This document shows, piece by piece, positions 47,761-61,246 of a stretch of 64,000 nt of DNA. Below the pieces are notes generated by a model that was given only the letters and a program-made list of their open reading frames with translations, had not been told where the DNA came from and searched no databases. Position 1 is the stretch's first letter; every line of letters begins with the position of its first letter. This stretch comes from Latrodectus hesperus (Eukaryota > Arthropoda > Arachnida > Araneae > Theridiidae): assembly GCA_037975125.1 (NCBI GenBank), contig CM075853.1:74480609-74544608 (forward strand). Direction: 5' to 3'. A program made the translations under genes and the position numbers.

Positions 47761-50700
47761 GAAAGATAACATTTATCGAAAAATCTTGAGTATTTTATGG
47801 CACTACATTGAGCAATTATTATGTAGCCTTATTTTATTATTGTATTTATATTACCGTATAAGCTTAATCTCAGGAAATTTATTTTAAATAACAAAATTAT
47901 GTATGGAATTATATATTTGTTTTGTTTTATTAAACTTGAATTTGCGCTATAAGATAGAAGCATAACAAATAATAGGGGATGTTCTAGATGATATACTTTA
48001 CGGCCCTATACTATGTTTACATTTTAAGTATATTTTCTTTTTGTTTTAGATAAGAGTACTAAGATTAGTAATCAAGTGACACTTGATCTGGTTTTTTCTC
48101 TATTTTTTAAATATATTGATATAGATTACAGTTGCGTTTTATTTCTTTGAAATCAAAAATCAAATATATTACATTCCTACATCAAATATAATTATTCTAA
48201 ATCTTAATTACCGAGAATGAAATTTACTCTTATTATATTTTCAGAGCAACTTCTTACTTATTACTTCTTACTTAAAATTAGAAGTGATGAGCTAGTTGCT
48301 CTGTTTATATCAGGGCCGTGGAATAGGCTTGGAAAGGTGTCACTAATATGGTGAAAATTTCTTGTCAACTCTTCATTCCAATATTGTTTGTTATATTATT
48401 CTTCCATTCACTTTTCAGTTAACTGTCTTTTTATATGTCATGTTAAGTAATATTAAATCCATTATTAACTGAAATTAAAAAAAAAAAAATAAAATGAAAT
48501 GAATTTTCATATTTAACCACATTTATTGCTGTAAATTAATCTTTTCTCAACACGTGATTCAAACATTTCTATAACTCTCGATAAATCTAAAAATTTCTCC
48601 TGTAGTTATTTCATTATCTTCATTATACTTTTCTCTATCATTATGTTTAAATTTATTTATAACCTATAAATAAATGCTGTTTGAATATTATAATGATTAG
48701 ATCCATTATATTGAAATAAGTATTTTTTAACTAAGGACATGTATTGATTAATTCAATGTACTTTTAAAATTGGAGAAAATCATCCTTGTTTTTAATATTG
48801 GTAAAAGAAATAGGGAAAGTAAAATAAGATTCAAAGATAAAGTGATGAAATATTTACCTTACTTTTCCAAAAAATTCTTATTCTTATTACTAATAGTATT
48901 TTTAACTTAAAATCGGGGCATTATATACGGGCTTTTAAGGTTTTCTTTTTAAAAAAGGATTTTTTTTTATTTCTTAGATTAAATAAGGAATTTTATCTAT
49001 TTTTTAAGGGTAAATTAAACTGAGGAAATCTGTTAGATCTTACTTTTAGTAAATTAAATTTTTGTTAACACTTGAAAGAAAATGAAAATAAGCTGTTTTT
49101 TTATACAACTTAGTTTTAAACAAACATTTATTTTAGTTTGTGGCTCAGAAAATACATAAGCTGAAAGAAATTGAGTTTTCAAAATAACTTTTTAAACACG
49201 AAACATGAAAACTGTTGTATGTATTAAATTTCCATATTTTTTCGTTCAGAGTTTCTAAATAAAGAACTGTTTGTTTCACGGTGTGTTTGTTTTATTATCT
49301 TCCCTGAATTTTTTTTTTCAATATTGTTCGTGGAGAATCTTTTTTTCCCTTTTCTTTTTGCTCTGGGCGGAAGCCATTAATAATGCACCCTAAATAAAAA
49401 CGTGGATTGCAAACAAAGCGCCTTGTTTTCCCCTTTTGTTTGGCAGGTTGAGTAATACAAAGTGAAGTTCAAGCAGCTTTAAGTTTGGAAGTTTGTTGAC
49501 ATGCTATACTTTATATATATATGTAAGACGTAAGAGATGACCTGTATATCTTACTTCGTCTTGAAATTTATTGAATGAAAATGTTTATTTTTTTCAAAAT
49601 ATCAACATTATTTATAATCACAGTGTTTCTAGTAGTTTTATTTAAAATTTGCAAACACACTCGCATATTATATAAAAAGCGGGTAAAAGAAGAATACCAT
49701 ATCTTGTAGGTAGTTTTCTTTTACGCATGAAATTTATACTAAAGTAAATAAAAAGATCCGGTTCTTCTACGTTAAGCTATATTATATAATAACGTAAAAT
49801 GATAAATAATAAGACACATAAATAAAATAAATTTAATTTTGATGGGAAGTTTTAAAAGAGTGTGGACAGATAAGAAAAGTATTCCTGTTCTGTGTATAGA
49901 TTCTCACACTTACACATATGTGTATAATAATATTGAAAACTTTTTTTGCAATCCTTTGAACTTTGAATCGTAACTAGCGGTCAGAAAATTCTAAAGAATA
50001 CAATGAAATGAATAAATATTAAATGTAAATAAATTTTTATGTGCAAATCTTTATCATTCTAAAAAATTATTCGTATAATTATTCATCAGATGTATAATTA
50101 TCGGTTATTCCATACTACTTTTTAACAAATGAATGTAAAATATTGCACTTAACTTTATTGTCCGTCGATAGTTTAAGAAATAAGATATTTAGAAATTCAA
50201 TAACACCTCAGCATGAATTGGTACTCAATTTTTTATACCTCCCCATTTAAAATGGGTCCTCATTAGCAGAAATATTGGATGTGAGTTTTATTTTTCATCT
50301 TATGTTCATTGCATAACAAACTTTTTCTTGCCATTTAAATGTTAATTTCCTAAAATTAATAATAGTGTGCTCATGTTAAATTAATTTACATTTTAAGCCG
50401 TAGAAATTTTTTTTTATTTAAGTTGCTTAGGTTTAAAATGCCTTAACTTTAACAAGCTTAATAGATATATACAGAATAAGCTCACAATTGCAACTGTGTT
50501 GGTTTCTTGCCCCAATATTTTGCTTTCGTTTTTTAAGTATCTCTTCTCGTTCGTTTATGAGTATTTCAAATTTAACAGTATATAATAGAGATTACATTAG
50601 AGTTTCTCTAAGATTAAATGGTCCTCTGCGGCAGATTTTTTTCTCTTGGCGACATTTTATAGTTGACCAAATGTGTCATCAAATAGTTTGAGTTTACTTG

Positions 50701-51290
50701 TAACATGGTCTTTTTCGCCATACAAAATTTTCCTCGGAGGAATCATTTGATACTGTTTCATTATCTGTAAAAAAAAAGGGGGGGGGAGCATAATTTAAAA
50801 TTTTATTTAATTTTAAAGCAATAATATTTTTACATGTTAAATAATAATTTTTGTCCTTATATTGCTTATATAATACAAAATGTGTACTAGACTTTTTTTT
50901 ACTGGCCTGTTCATATGCCTCTGACGTGTTCAATTTTCTAGCTCTCCCTCACCAGGAACTTCGAACACCAAACGGTTGATTGTTTGTTGTTAAGTTTTTA
51001 TGGCAATTTAATTTGAAAATTTTTGTAAAGAAATTATTCATTTTTCATTATTAATATGAAAATTAATGTAACTAATATTTATCATAATACGTGCTATATG
51101 TTGATATAACTTTAATTTGATGTGACATGAAAATTTAGATTTTCTTCACAGCTTTATTATAGCAACATTAGAAAGATCATTCCACAAATAAATAGAATTC
51201 AGATTTATTGAAATATGGGCTTATGCAATGATCCACATGTAAATTGTGTATCATAAGCTTATATTGCATTTTAAGAGAATCAACTCTTCG
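47761..51290. other. AT-rich DNA with one GC-richer patch
   Basis: The patch at 49260-49500 contains GCTCTGGGCGGAAGCCATTA and AACGTGGATTGCAAACAAAG and could be regulatory. A mixed poly-A/poly-G run lies at 50769-50788. No gene was recognised. Confidence 0.45.
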
Positions 51291-51294
51291 GAAC

Positions 51295-51311
51295 CTCTCT
51301 CTCTCTCTCTT

Positions 51312-51388
<77 letters not shown>
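51295..51388. repeat. Compound (CT)n(AT)n microsatellite
   Basis: CT repeats (51295-51320, one interruption) pass directly into an alternating AT run to 51388. Confidence 0.97.
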
Positions 51389-51390
<2 letters not shown>

Positions 51391-51596
51391 CAAAAAATAA
51401 AAAAATTCCATATAAGATAAGGCTTTGTTTTATTAAAGATTCTATATCATCTATATTGAACAGAAATGGATATTGCATTTCTGCAAGCTATTCTGTCCAT
51501 GATATGCATGTATGTTTTTCTCATTTGATACAAGTAAATATTATTCATATTCTGAATAGAAAATCCCCCCCCAAATAATTAGACATCAAAGAGAGG

Positions 51597-51600
<4 letters not shown>

Positions 51601-51686
<86 letters not shown>
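51601..51686. repeat. (AT)n microsatellite, about 86 bp
   Basis: A perfect alternating run, preceded by GAGAGGAGGG, 212 bp after the compound repeat at 51295. Confidence 0.97.
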
Positions 51687-51691
<5 letters not shown>

Positions 51692-53720
51692 TGTCCTTAC
51701 TTCCTCATTGTAAGTAAATATTTCTTAAATTTTAAAATTTTTACATCTTATGTTACCATCATTATTTATTATAAAAAATAAATGTCTACAGAAATTAATA
51801 ATTAATCAGTGAAAGGGACAGTGAATAGAAGATTAAGTCGATTAGTAGAGGTTATTTTGTTGGTGTAAAAGTATGAAAATATCCGACGTAATAGTTGTAA
51901 AATTTAGCTAAGATTACTACATTATTACAGCATAAGGGAAGCATATTTCATAATTTGCTTTTTCCAAGTGATTACTATATCCTACTCGGTATCATAATGT
52001 ACTGTTCTTTTGCGACATGGATATTAATGAATGAAATTTAGCATTAATCTCTAGAAAAATGAATATATTATCATTAAAACTGAAAAAAATCAGCTGTTTC
52101 TTACTGTAGTTATAATGGCACGTGAATTACTCGGTAACACTCTTACGAGTTACCGCGTAACACTTAACAGTTGCCGCTTCTTTCATTTTAAATTCGTGGA
52201 CAAATAATTGCTTTTTTCTTAATTCAGAATGTTAAAATGAATTTGCTCAAACATGCCATACCTATTTCAGTCTCAGTGACTAACTAACTGTTGTATTATT
52301 TTAAAACTTTTCACTATAAAAATAGATGAATTCAATGAGTAATAGAAACGAAAATTCAAATTTATTCTGCATTAGCTTAACTTAAAGAACAATGGCCTAG
52401 TGGCATTTCAAAACTTTGAGATTTTATTGATTGTCCTAATTTCAGCCTCTTCCAGCAGGAAAATATGTCCCTCCTTTTAGGAAATCCTATTAGCATTTAT
52501 CTACTAACCTTCCAGAAGAAAAACATTTTTTTTTTCCGTATTATTTAGCATGATGTTCTGTATGTCAACTGATAAGATATTTGATCTGATTTCCTTGTAA
52601 CATCCGTTCCCATGTAATCTTTTATCTTATGAAATCACGACTAGAATTTCAAGAAAATTTTTTTGAATTGTTTTTAAGAATCAATTATTGTAAATTTTTA
52701 AAGTACGATTTAAATGTTCTAAAAATAATTTTAAACAGTGATCGAGAATTTTAGAAGAATATAATTTTATTTTTCAATATTTAAGATAAATTTAGTGAAA
52801 TAAATGTTTTAAATTGCTCTTTATGGTGTATATTGTTTATTCATTCTGCGTACACATTGTTAAAAAAATGAACAGATTCTAATAAATAGGTTTTAATGTG
52901 AAAATGTATAATCTTTTTAACTTATATTCAACAATCAAAATGTATTGTTAGTATGAAGGTAATGATGAAATCATAATGATTTGATATATGTATTAATTTT
53001 AATATTTCTCATTTAAATATTAAAACTAATGTAGCTTTTTTTAATTACTAGTTTTAAAGTGATTTCCGTAGATTTACACTTATATTTACTCAAATTACTT
53101 TAAAACTAGAAATCACTTTAAAACTTTTTAGACATCTTTTATGCTTTATTTAGAAGGAATTACTTTTTATTATTTTCTATCTCAATACTATTAAGCTGCC
53201 AGTCTCTTATGTGTTATTTGGTTATTAAAATTTATCAATTACCTACTTTGTACGATTATCTTGTAAGGAGACAATGTGGATTGTATTCTTCTGCGGGAAT
53301 CAATGTCCAGTTGTTGTACAGGAGTGCTCCAGGGAGCTATAATCGTGGTTGGTTCATTTGGAATCAAACGTACAGCATCCCTTTTGTTTTTTCTCATTAG
53401 TTTAATATATTATGATACCTTCACGTTTCTGTAACTTTAGTTGCCAGTTCCGGCATTATCCTTAATTAATGAACATGTGTGTATTTTGTGCACTAATGTA
53501 ATAAAAAGTGTTATTGGTTTGTTGTAAAAACTTTAAAATCCGGAAATTTTTAGGGAAATGTTTTATTTTACTAATAGTTGCATGGAACCGTACATGACAT
53601 AACGATATATATTTGATGCACATATTATAAAATTCTATTTTGGGATATATATCTCTTTGAACTGAATTTTACTCTAATGTATCGTAATTCTGTTAGATCA
53701 GAGTTTATAAATATTTCAAA
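51687..53720. other. AT-rich DNA without a recognisable gene
   Basis: It contains a more complex patch at 53250-53400 with a 63-codon plus-strand frame (53209-53400) of no known family, and an inverted repeat at 53050-53125. Nothing else was recognised. Confidence 0.45.
53050..53125. repeat. 17-bp inverted repeat with alternative pairing
   Basis: AGTTTTAAAGTGATTTC at 53050-53066 is the reverse complement of 53109-53125. In addition, CTAGTTTTAAAGT (53048-53060) can pair with ACTTTAAAACTAG (53097-53109), giving two mutually exclusive stems. Confidence 0.8.
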
Positions 53721-54098
53721 CGGCAGTGGTAGCCTAGTGTTTAGGGCATTGGCCTTTCGTCTGGAAGGGCGGGGTTCTTGACTGCTATGCTGCCAAAGAC
53801 CCACCGAGTATATGCGATGTATTCTCTCGTTAATCTGTGGAATCGAAAATCTTGTGTCGGTCTTGAGCAGTTACCATGGGCCTAATGGTCTGGAGTCTGG
53901 AATAAGTTTCCTCCCCCTAGATCAGTGTCAAAATTGAGGGAGTGAATCCTCTGGTGGTGCCATCTATCGGAAGAGTTAAGAGCAATGTCATACTTTAACC
54001 TTCGCGGTGCTCTGATTGAAGAAAAAACGCTCCCTAGTGACTTATATTCGCAACGCGCTGCGAGATTGGCTTGTTCAAGTGTCATAAGTAACAACAAC
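53721..54098 (+). mobile_element. tRNA-derived SINE, about 380 bp
   Basis: The head resembles a tRNA. GGTAGCCTAGTGTTTAGGGC (53729-53748) matches box A, and GGGGTTCTTGACTGC near 53771-53785 is a degenerate box B. A GC-richer unrelated body follows, and the 3' end is a simple AACAACAACAAA tail. AAATATTTCAAA (53709-53720) and AAATATTACGAA (54099-54110) flank it and agree at 10 of 12 positions, a decayed target-site duplication. The short minus-strand frame inside it is not a gene. Confidence 0.8.
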
Positions 54099-54110
54099 AA
54101 ATATTACGAA

Positions 54111-55129
54111 TTTTATTTACTGTGTTATTAAACAAAAGGTGATATCCATGTTACATCCATAATTGATCTTACTTACTGAATAACCAACAATACTTGATTG
54201 AATAATATAGATATAATATGATGTGTACGTAGTTTGTGTGTATTTGTGTACCAACTACCTATAAATTCAACTTAAAAGTATAAATTTATCAATTAAAACG
54301 CATGATCAGTTTTAATAAGATCCTAACTTAATGTTTAAAAATTTTTTGAAGGACTAAAATTTTTGAATGAGTTTTATTCATAGTTATATTTAGATTTTAT
54401 TCATAGTTATAATAACTATAAGCAAATACAACGAAGAAAAGTGGATTTTGATAAATATAGTTACTTGAAAAGTAATCAGTATGTACTATAAATAAAAATC
54501 GTACTAAAACATTTTAATGTTTATTTGGACGATTTCCGGATTATCGGAGGTTTCCTTTTCAACATTTCATTGCATAGTTGTGAATCCATATTTAAGCATA
54601 TGTTAAAATTATTTTTGATTTTATTTTCCTAGAGATTTCATTAAATAAAAGTAAAAACACATGAACAATTTTCGAATATTTACATTCTTATTTTACTTTT
54701 GGCGTGGAATTTTAAATTTGATTTGATTTCCATGTGATTCAATTTAGAATCGTTAAATGAAGATTTGTATATAATTTTTAAATTTACTGTTTCACTTATA
54801 TATTTTTTTGTTTACTTTTATTTAATCTTTTCCCTTTATAATATGTACTTTTTCAAGAATGATTCAGATCATTTTCTTGATCTAGTCTGTAAAATTCAAA
54901 AGAAGTTTAGTTGGTAAAAACTATAAGCTTGATAAAGGCATGCAAATGAATGCGGCATTTTTTTATTCAAATACAGATGTGGCAAACTTTTACCCAATCA
55001 ACTGTTTTCTTTATCGCTTAGATTTGTCCTGTTTTAACACGAATATGTCTTGTAACTTGAAAACCATTCAATATGTCCAATGTCAAAAGATTATGTTATT
55101 TTTTCTTTCTATTTTATCTTGTCGTATAA
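54111..55129. other. AT-rich DNA without a recognisable gene
   Basis: No supported feature. The 72-codon frame at 54940-55158 has no known motif. Confidence 0.5.
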
Positions 55130-55740
55130 TCCAAGATCCAAATGCGACGCCGACATGATGTTGTATTAGGATTATATTTCATTTCGTGCCAATCAGCGTC
55201 GCTCAAGAAGTGAGTGCCGTTTTCATGAGTTGCAAATCTGAAATCAAATCGATGGGAACGAGACCCTGACGCTGCATTTCAACCGAAACTCATCCTCTGA
55301 GACGTACCGCATCACGACCACAGAAAGTAGACAAGAAAAAAACCACCAAGAATCTTCCTCTGGTTGGTGTCGTGTTACGTGACATATGAGCAACCGGCGT
55401 CTTTTGCTCTGTGCTCACACCAAGTGCCCGCGACCTTGACAGGCGAGATGCTCCATCCAAGATGGATGTTCCTTCCGAATGAAGGGGTGGTTGGGAAGCA
55501 GCAATAAATAAATAATGAAGAAAATATATGTGCTACTTTCTCCTGCATGGGTTTCTTTTTCACGCCTTCTACCGTCTGTTTCTATTTTTTCCTCTCTTCT
55601 TTCCGTTTGTCAAATTGGAATAAGGAACACCGTTTCTTTTTCGTGTCTCAGTCATCTGGCATGCTGGGAACAGCGTGTTGTGACAAAAGACGTTGGGCGT
55701 GAGGGTGAACAATGGTAAATTGTTGCGAAGAGAAAAAAGA
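55130..55740. other. Largest GC-richer island, about 600 bp
   Basis: This is the longest stretch of near-balanced composition outside the transposons. It contains CCGACATGATG, CGTCGCTCAAGAAGTGAGTG, GTGCCCGCGACCTTGACAGG and a short palindromic CATCCAAGATGGATG at 55453-55467. No long frame spans it; 55375-55563 minus and 55515-55718 plus are unrecognised. Candidate regulatory element or noncoding exon. Confidence 0.35.
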
Positions 55741-56375
55741 ATTACTTAGAAAAAGAGAACAATCCTTCCCTTAATCTGCTTTGTTTCTTATACTAGCGAA
55801 GAATCATGAATGAATTTTCCCGCCATTTTTTTCTCCTGTCATTATTGTGTCCCCAGCATTCTTTCTGGTGTTAAAATATCTTCTTTGTTTTTAAAGCTTT
55901 TGAATTTAATTTTTTAAATCATTTATCATTGCATAAAAAACAACATAAAAAAGATTTGCAAACAATTAAGATTTACAGAACAAAAATTTTATATTACTCA
56001 AACACATTTTATAAACCTCATAACAAATTATATATTTCTTTAATTGCTACAATTTGAACTTTAGTTATTAATTAAATATCACCCTTAGATATAAAATATT
56101 TTTAAATGAATCAAAATCCATATAGCAAAGATTAAGATCAAGAAAATATTAAATTTTTATTAAGAATAAATGTTATCAATTTCTCAACTGTAACTATTAT
56201 CAATATCGAGTAATATATAATCGATTCTGAACATCTCTTGTGTATAACACAATAAACATTCCATTATAATTAGCTAAATATATTTGTTTATTTTATTAAA
56301 CATATCATATTTATCTCAAATTTTTACATTTTTTACAGTTAAAAAAACTTCCAAATATGAAGTCCAATTTTTTCG

Positions 56376-56466
<91 letters not shown>

Positions 56467-57200
56467 AATTTATTTTGTAATCTTGTTCGATATATTTCCT
56501 TTATCTTTAAGTGTGCATCAGCAATAATAATTCAAATAATTTTCTTCATTAAGCTTGTTTAAAAGTCGAATAAAGTTTACGTGAAGAAATTGAATTGTAA
56601 TGTTAAAATTATCTCTAATTCCAAGACATTTTACATAGAATTTTGACATTTGTTTTTCTACGAAGATTTAATAATATTCGCTATTTTGATCTGAATCACA
56701 CATTTTTCTGAATTTCCTTCGAATTTTGCTCATTGAGATTTGTCTGTAGTATGGCGAAACTTTTAAAAGATGTCCCAAATTGATTGATCGCTTCCGATGT
56801 TCAAATCAGTCAGAGTTGTGAGGTTTACAAAAGCAATGGCGTACTTAATATCAATTCTTGATGAGAACTGTAGATGAGATAAGATCACAACTTTATGGCG
56901 TTGCGTTCGGAAGTAGTATAAATAGTTTATGGGTTATCTTAAGTAGACTGCATGTAATATTTATATTAAAGAAGGAAATATTTGAAGACGTTCAAGCAAT
57001 TGAGTAAGTCTATGTATATATTATTCACAATCAACAATCTCAGTATATTTATCAGGATATCATTGACCAATAACCTCAATAAATAAAATATTGACAATGA
57101 AAGTGGCAATTCAGTAATATATTGAGAAATAAATAAATGGGAATACCGACAAGGCACAGATGCTGTATAATCCAAGATGTCATATGAATTTGTTTGACGA
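55741..57200. other. AT-rich DNA around a (TA)n array
   Basis: No gene was recognised apart from the microsatellite at 56378-56462. Confidence 0.5.
56378..56462. repeat. (TA)n microsatellite, about 85 bp
   Basis: An alternating TA run. Open frames across it are artefacts. Confidence 0.97.
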
Positions 57201-57214
57201 TGAAGTTATATTGC

Positions 57215-57660
57215 CAAGATGACGTATTATAACTTGCGTAATGACGTAAATACAAGGGTTACCAAAATGAAATTTTCTGCATAATTTTTATAGGTCTTTA
57301 TATCTATGACGTAATGAAAACCTGGTTGCTAGATATATAAAATCCTCCCAAAAAACCACCAAGCTTAGAATTTGGCATCCTGGATTTTATGGCACCTGTG
57401 CCTACAGACAAATAGCGTGTTTCCCAATTTTTCGGACTTGCATTCTTTTAAAAATTGCATTTTGAACAATGAACATTTGAAATCGAAATAGCTGTCAATC
57501 GCACGAGCTTGATAGCCATTGCAAAATAAATTATCATAGATACCAAATGTACTGATCTTGCCTATGAATTTAATGCCTACAAATGCCGCGGCACCACGCT
57601 CATTTTTCATCACGGTTCTTAATTAGAGGCTTGAATATGACGTCATCGGATCCTCGCTGA
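57215..57660. promoter_or_regulatory. Cluster of TGACGT (CRE/ATF-like) motifs
   Basis: TGACGT occurs at 57220, 57242 and 57307, and the full palindrome TGACGTCA at 57638-57645, within a GC-richer patch. The 82-codon minus-strand frame at 57365-57613 (MMKNERGAAAFVGIKFIGKI...) lies between them and matches no family I know. It could be a small exon, but the evidence is slight. Confidence 0.3.
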
Positions 57661-60170
57661 CGAAATTGTCTGCAAACTTTCTAGAGGAAAATTGAAAATA
57701 AATATGTGTTGCGTTTCATCTTGTGAAATAAACACGGTAATCCTTGATGAATTAGTATTAATCGTTTGCATACTGAAATAAAAAGAACAAAAAAATTGGA
57801 ATCGCACATAAGTATAGAATTGTTATAAAAATATTTTTATTTATACATTCAATTTTCGTGTGTCTTAAAATGTTTGCTGTAACGTATAGAAAACATAATA
57901 ACCGCCACGTTTTCCGTCCTCAGTTGTCTGCTTTTCGAAGTGAAAAATTTCATTGCAGATAGATAATTCACCTTACGCATCGTTGTTTTACGTTAAGCAT
58001 TATTATTAATCAACTATAATAAATGATTCTTTTTTAATTTTAATTTTTCTTAATTATTGAGCAGAATATAAGTGTTTAAAATAAAACAAAACTGTATACT
58101 TTAATTAAATACTGAATGTAATTTTTTTCTAGTTTCTAACATGAGAAAAAGATACATTCTTATAGAGACCAAAATTAAAATTATATACGATATAAATATA
58201 TATTGATGATCTTGTTGCTGGATGTCGTATTTAGCAGCAAGAATGGTATAACAACAATTACTTGCTTATAAAATACTTAATTAATAATAATAAAAAAACA
58301 TTTTATATGATAAACTTTTTTTAATTTTATGGAAGAAGAATTAAAATTTTCATATTTCTTATAGAATAATAGTTAAATATTATAATATAATGTTGTATTT
58401 TATTTAGCATTATTACATTAAAATATCTTGTGAATAGGATATATATTTTTTATTGTAACCTCTTATAAAATATTATTTTAAAAATTTAAAAAAAAATTAC
58501 GAAATAAAAATGTATTTTAAAATTATTTTATAATGGATATGTAATTCACCATAAAACTAGAATTTAAATTTGATTTTAGCAATCAGCAAATGAATATTAT
58601 TTTAATAAACTATAATTGTGATAATATTTTCAGTGAATTATAATTATTGTTTTGAAGAACGTATTTTAGAAATTAAAATATAGCTGCAAGATTTATTTAT
58701 CATTTAAAAGTTTCATCAAGTTGGCACAGATGAATTATTTAAGATATCCCCACTGGAGAGATATAAAATAAATCATATTGATATAATGCCTAATTGTTTA
58801 ATCTCTTTGTATTTCTTAATTTTGCGCTATTTATTATGTTTAATAAATATTTTATTAGAGAATTAATTCGACTATCATATTTTTATTACAGGATTAGTTA
58901 TTGTGTAAATTAAACTCTTTTTAAATTGCTATTTTTTTGGAATTGGTTATAAAATACTTACGTTAATAATATATTTTTTAGCGAAACATAACTAAGATCA
59001 GTTATGAACCAATTAATTGTCATTCATATATTTCCAATTATAAATATTAATAATTTAAAATATCCCATTCATTTATTTTTAAACGATCCATTTAAATTAT
59101 TACATTAATATTTGAAAATGAAGAGAATAATTTTGAGTCCTTGAAACGCAATTAAATATGACATTAGAGTAAGATTAAGAAAAAAAAATATGTACTTGAC
59201 TTGTTAAATTTGAATTTGTAGAAGTTTATTTATTGTTCTATATTTTTGCTAAATAAGAATACTACATAGAGAATCCTTTCAATAGATTTAAGAAATGCGT
59301 ATACGAATACATTATGAGATACATTTAAATGGTTTTACTTCAGTATAAATTAGTTAAAGAACTATTGTTCAGAAAATTAGAAATATTTGTTATACAGTGA
59401 AGGAAATATTTATATCATGAATGCATATTCTATGATGAATCGTCAAGGATAATTACCAAGCAAAATTGTATTACTCTCTTCCGATGCGTCTATCATTTAA
59501 CATATCTATCATTTGTTGTAAACTAGACATGTAAATTTTAAATGATGTAATTAAGTAAATTAAAATTATTATAAAGTATATGATTTTAACGGTTTACACA
59601 TACAATTATTTAAAGTATACGAGATCGAAAAATCAGTTTGTGTAAGGTGAGAATTAAGTAAAAATTTCTCTTATCTAGAAAAAATCTCATATTTTTAAAA
59701 ACTACTTTTAAATTTGTTTCTTTTAAAAGAATTTTTAAGCATTGTTGGACATTTAATGATTAAAAAATGTTGTAATTTTTATACACAAATACTTTAAAGT
59801 TGTTAAGGTTAGGGAATTAATTTTTTTTTATTTTTCTGATTTCCGAAAATGTATGGTTAGTTCCAATTTTTATTTATAATTATTGTGCAACGTTGGTGTC
59901 ATAAACATAAATATTCAGATGGTAAATTGGAAGACAATATTCAATAATTAAATACAAAATGATTAAATAAGCCGTTAGAAAATGAATGTAACGAGTGCAT
60001 AAATTAATTAATACGAATAGTCATGCTATTATGTTAATAAATTAATCGGTATTTTTTATATTAATATTTCATCTGCATCGATTCACTAATTCAATAAAGA
60101 TTTTTGACCCTAAGCTTTTCATAGTTTCCCAGTCTAACTTACGGGGAAAAACAAGATAACTTTTAAAAAA
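57661..60170. other. AT-rich DNA without a recognisable gene
   Basis: Very AT-rich throughout. No coding frame, RNA gene or repeat family was recognised. Confidence 0.55.
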
Positions 60171-60560
60171 TGCAATGTTTTGGAGGGCTCGCATTGCTTC
60201 GAAGAAGTACCGGCAAATATATTACTTGAGGCATCAACAAAAATATCTCCCATGACTTAAATAGACTTAAGCAAGATTACTTACCAATTAAGTAAGATTT
60301 CAGAGATACTTTCGCTCGTTCGTGGTCTGCGTTTTGCTACGGCTATTTGTCTGCGTTCTTGAAAATGGTTGGTTGAATAATGGCTTGACTTGATCGTTAA
60401 ATCTTACTCCAAACAAGTGCGTGACCAGCCGGTGCCGCAAAAGGAGAATTACACTTAGCACTCTCTTTACCAACAAATGAATGGCGTTGTGTTTGAACGT
60501 CAAGTGATCCGTCGCTTGTAATGAAGTGTTTATTGTTGCCCTTAAATCTCTGCTGCAGAT
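60171..60560. other. GC-richer island with minus-strand open frame
   Basis: The minus-strand frame 60503-60300 (67 codons) is basic and Thr/Arg-rich (PFSRTQTNSRSKTQTTNERK) and stops shortly before a consensus splice donor, GGTAAGTAA (minus strand, about 60275-60283). No family was recognised. It could be an exon or a conserved noncoding element. Confidence 0.25.
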
Positions 60561-61246
60561 AAACAGAAAAATCTATGCTTTGAATCGTTTTATTACAGCC
60601 GACATAAATTATGCTAAAAGTAATTGAAACCTCCTTGAAATTTATTAAACTTTATTTATCATGTCCGAAAATCGGCAAACAGTTTCTTTAATTGGCTTAT
60701 CCCCCTATAATGTCATATGGCATTGTAATTAATTCAGTTTATTGAATTATAACTAGCAGTTCTAATTTTTTTTGAAGAGAATGTCTTGTAATTTATATTT
60801 TCTATTGTATACAAAAGAATGATTTGTATATTGTGATTTTGAAATAGATTTATATATTACGTAGTCAGCAATAATAAATAATGCAAATTGTCTCCTCACA
60901 TCGTCATGTAACTAACAGATTATAACGATCCTGGAATATGTCAAAAGTTTTTGCACGTTAACGTGTCGCTTTTTATTGTACGTGAGTTGGTGTCTTATAG
61001 ACTGCTAACTAAAGTCTCTTGTGCTCTTGCAGAGCGGGATTTTCTCCTTTCATGGCGCTATGTTACCGATTATAAACTCTTACTGACTCAAAATTGCGCA
61101 GCTAATATTTTGTAGTTTTAAACTGAAGTCAAACATTATTTGCACTCTTCTTTTTCCACTTTACTCAAAAGATGCCGAGTATTAGTTTAATATTTTCATA
61201 ACAGTCTAAGACCATATTTGTGCGAAGTAAAGAATACAATATGCTA
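60561..61246. other. Spacer upstream of the Tc1-like element
   Basis: AT-rich, with a 12-bp palindrome CACGTTAACGTG at 60954-60965 in a slightly GC-richer patch. No gene was recognised. Confidence 0.5.
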
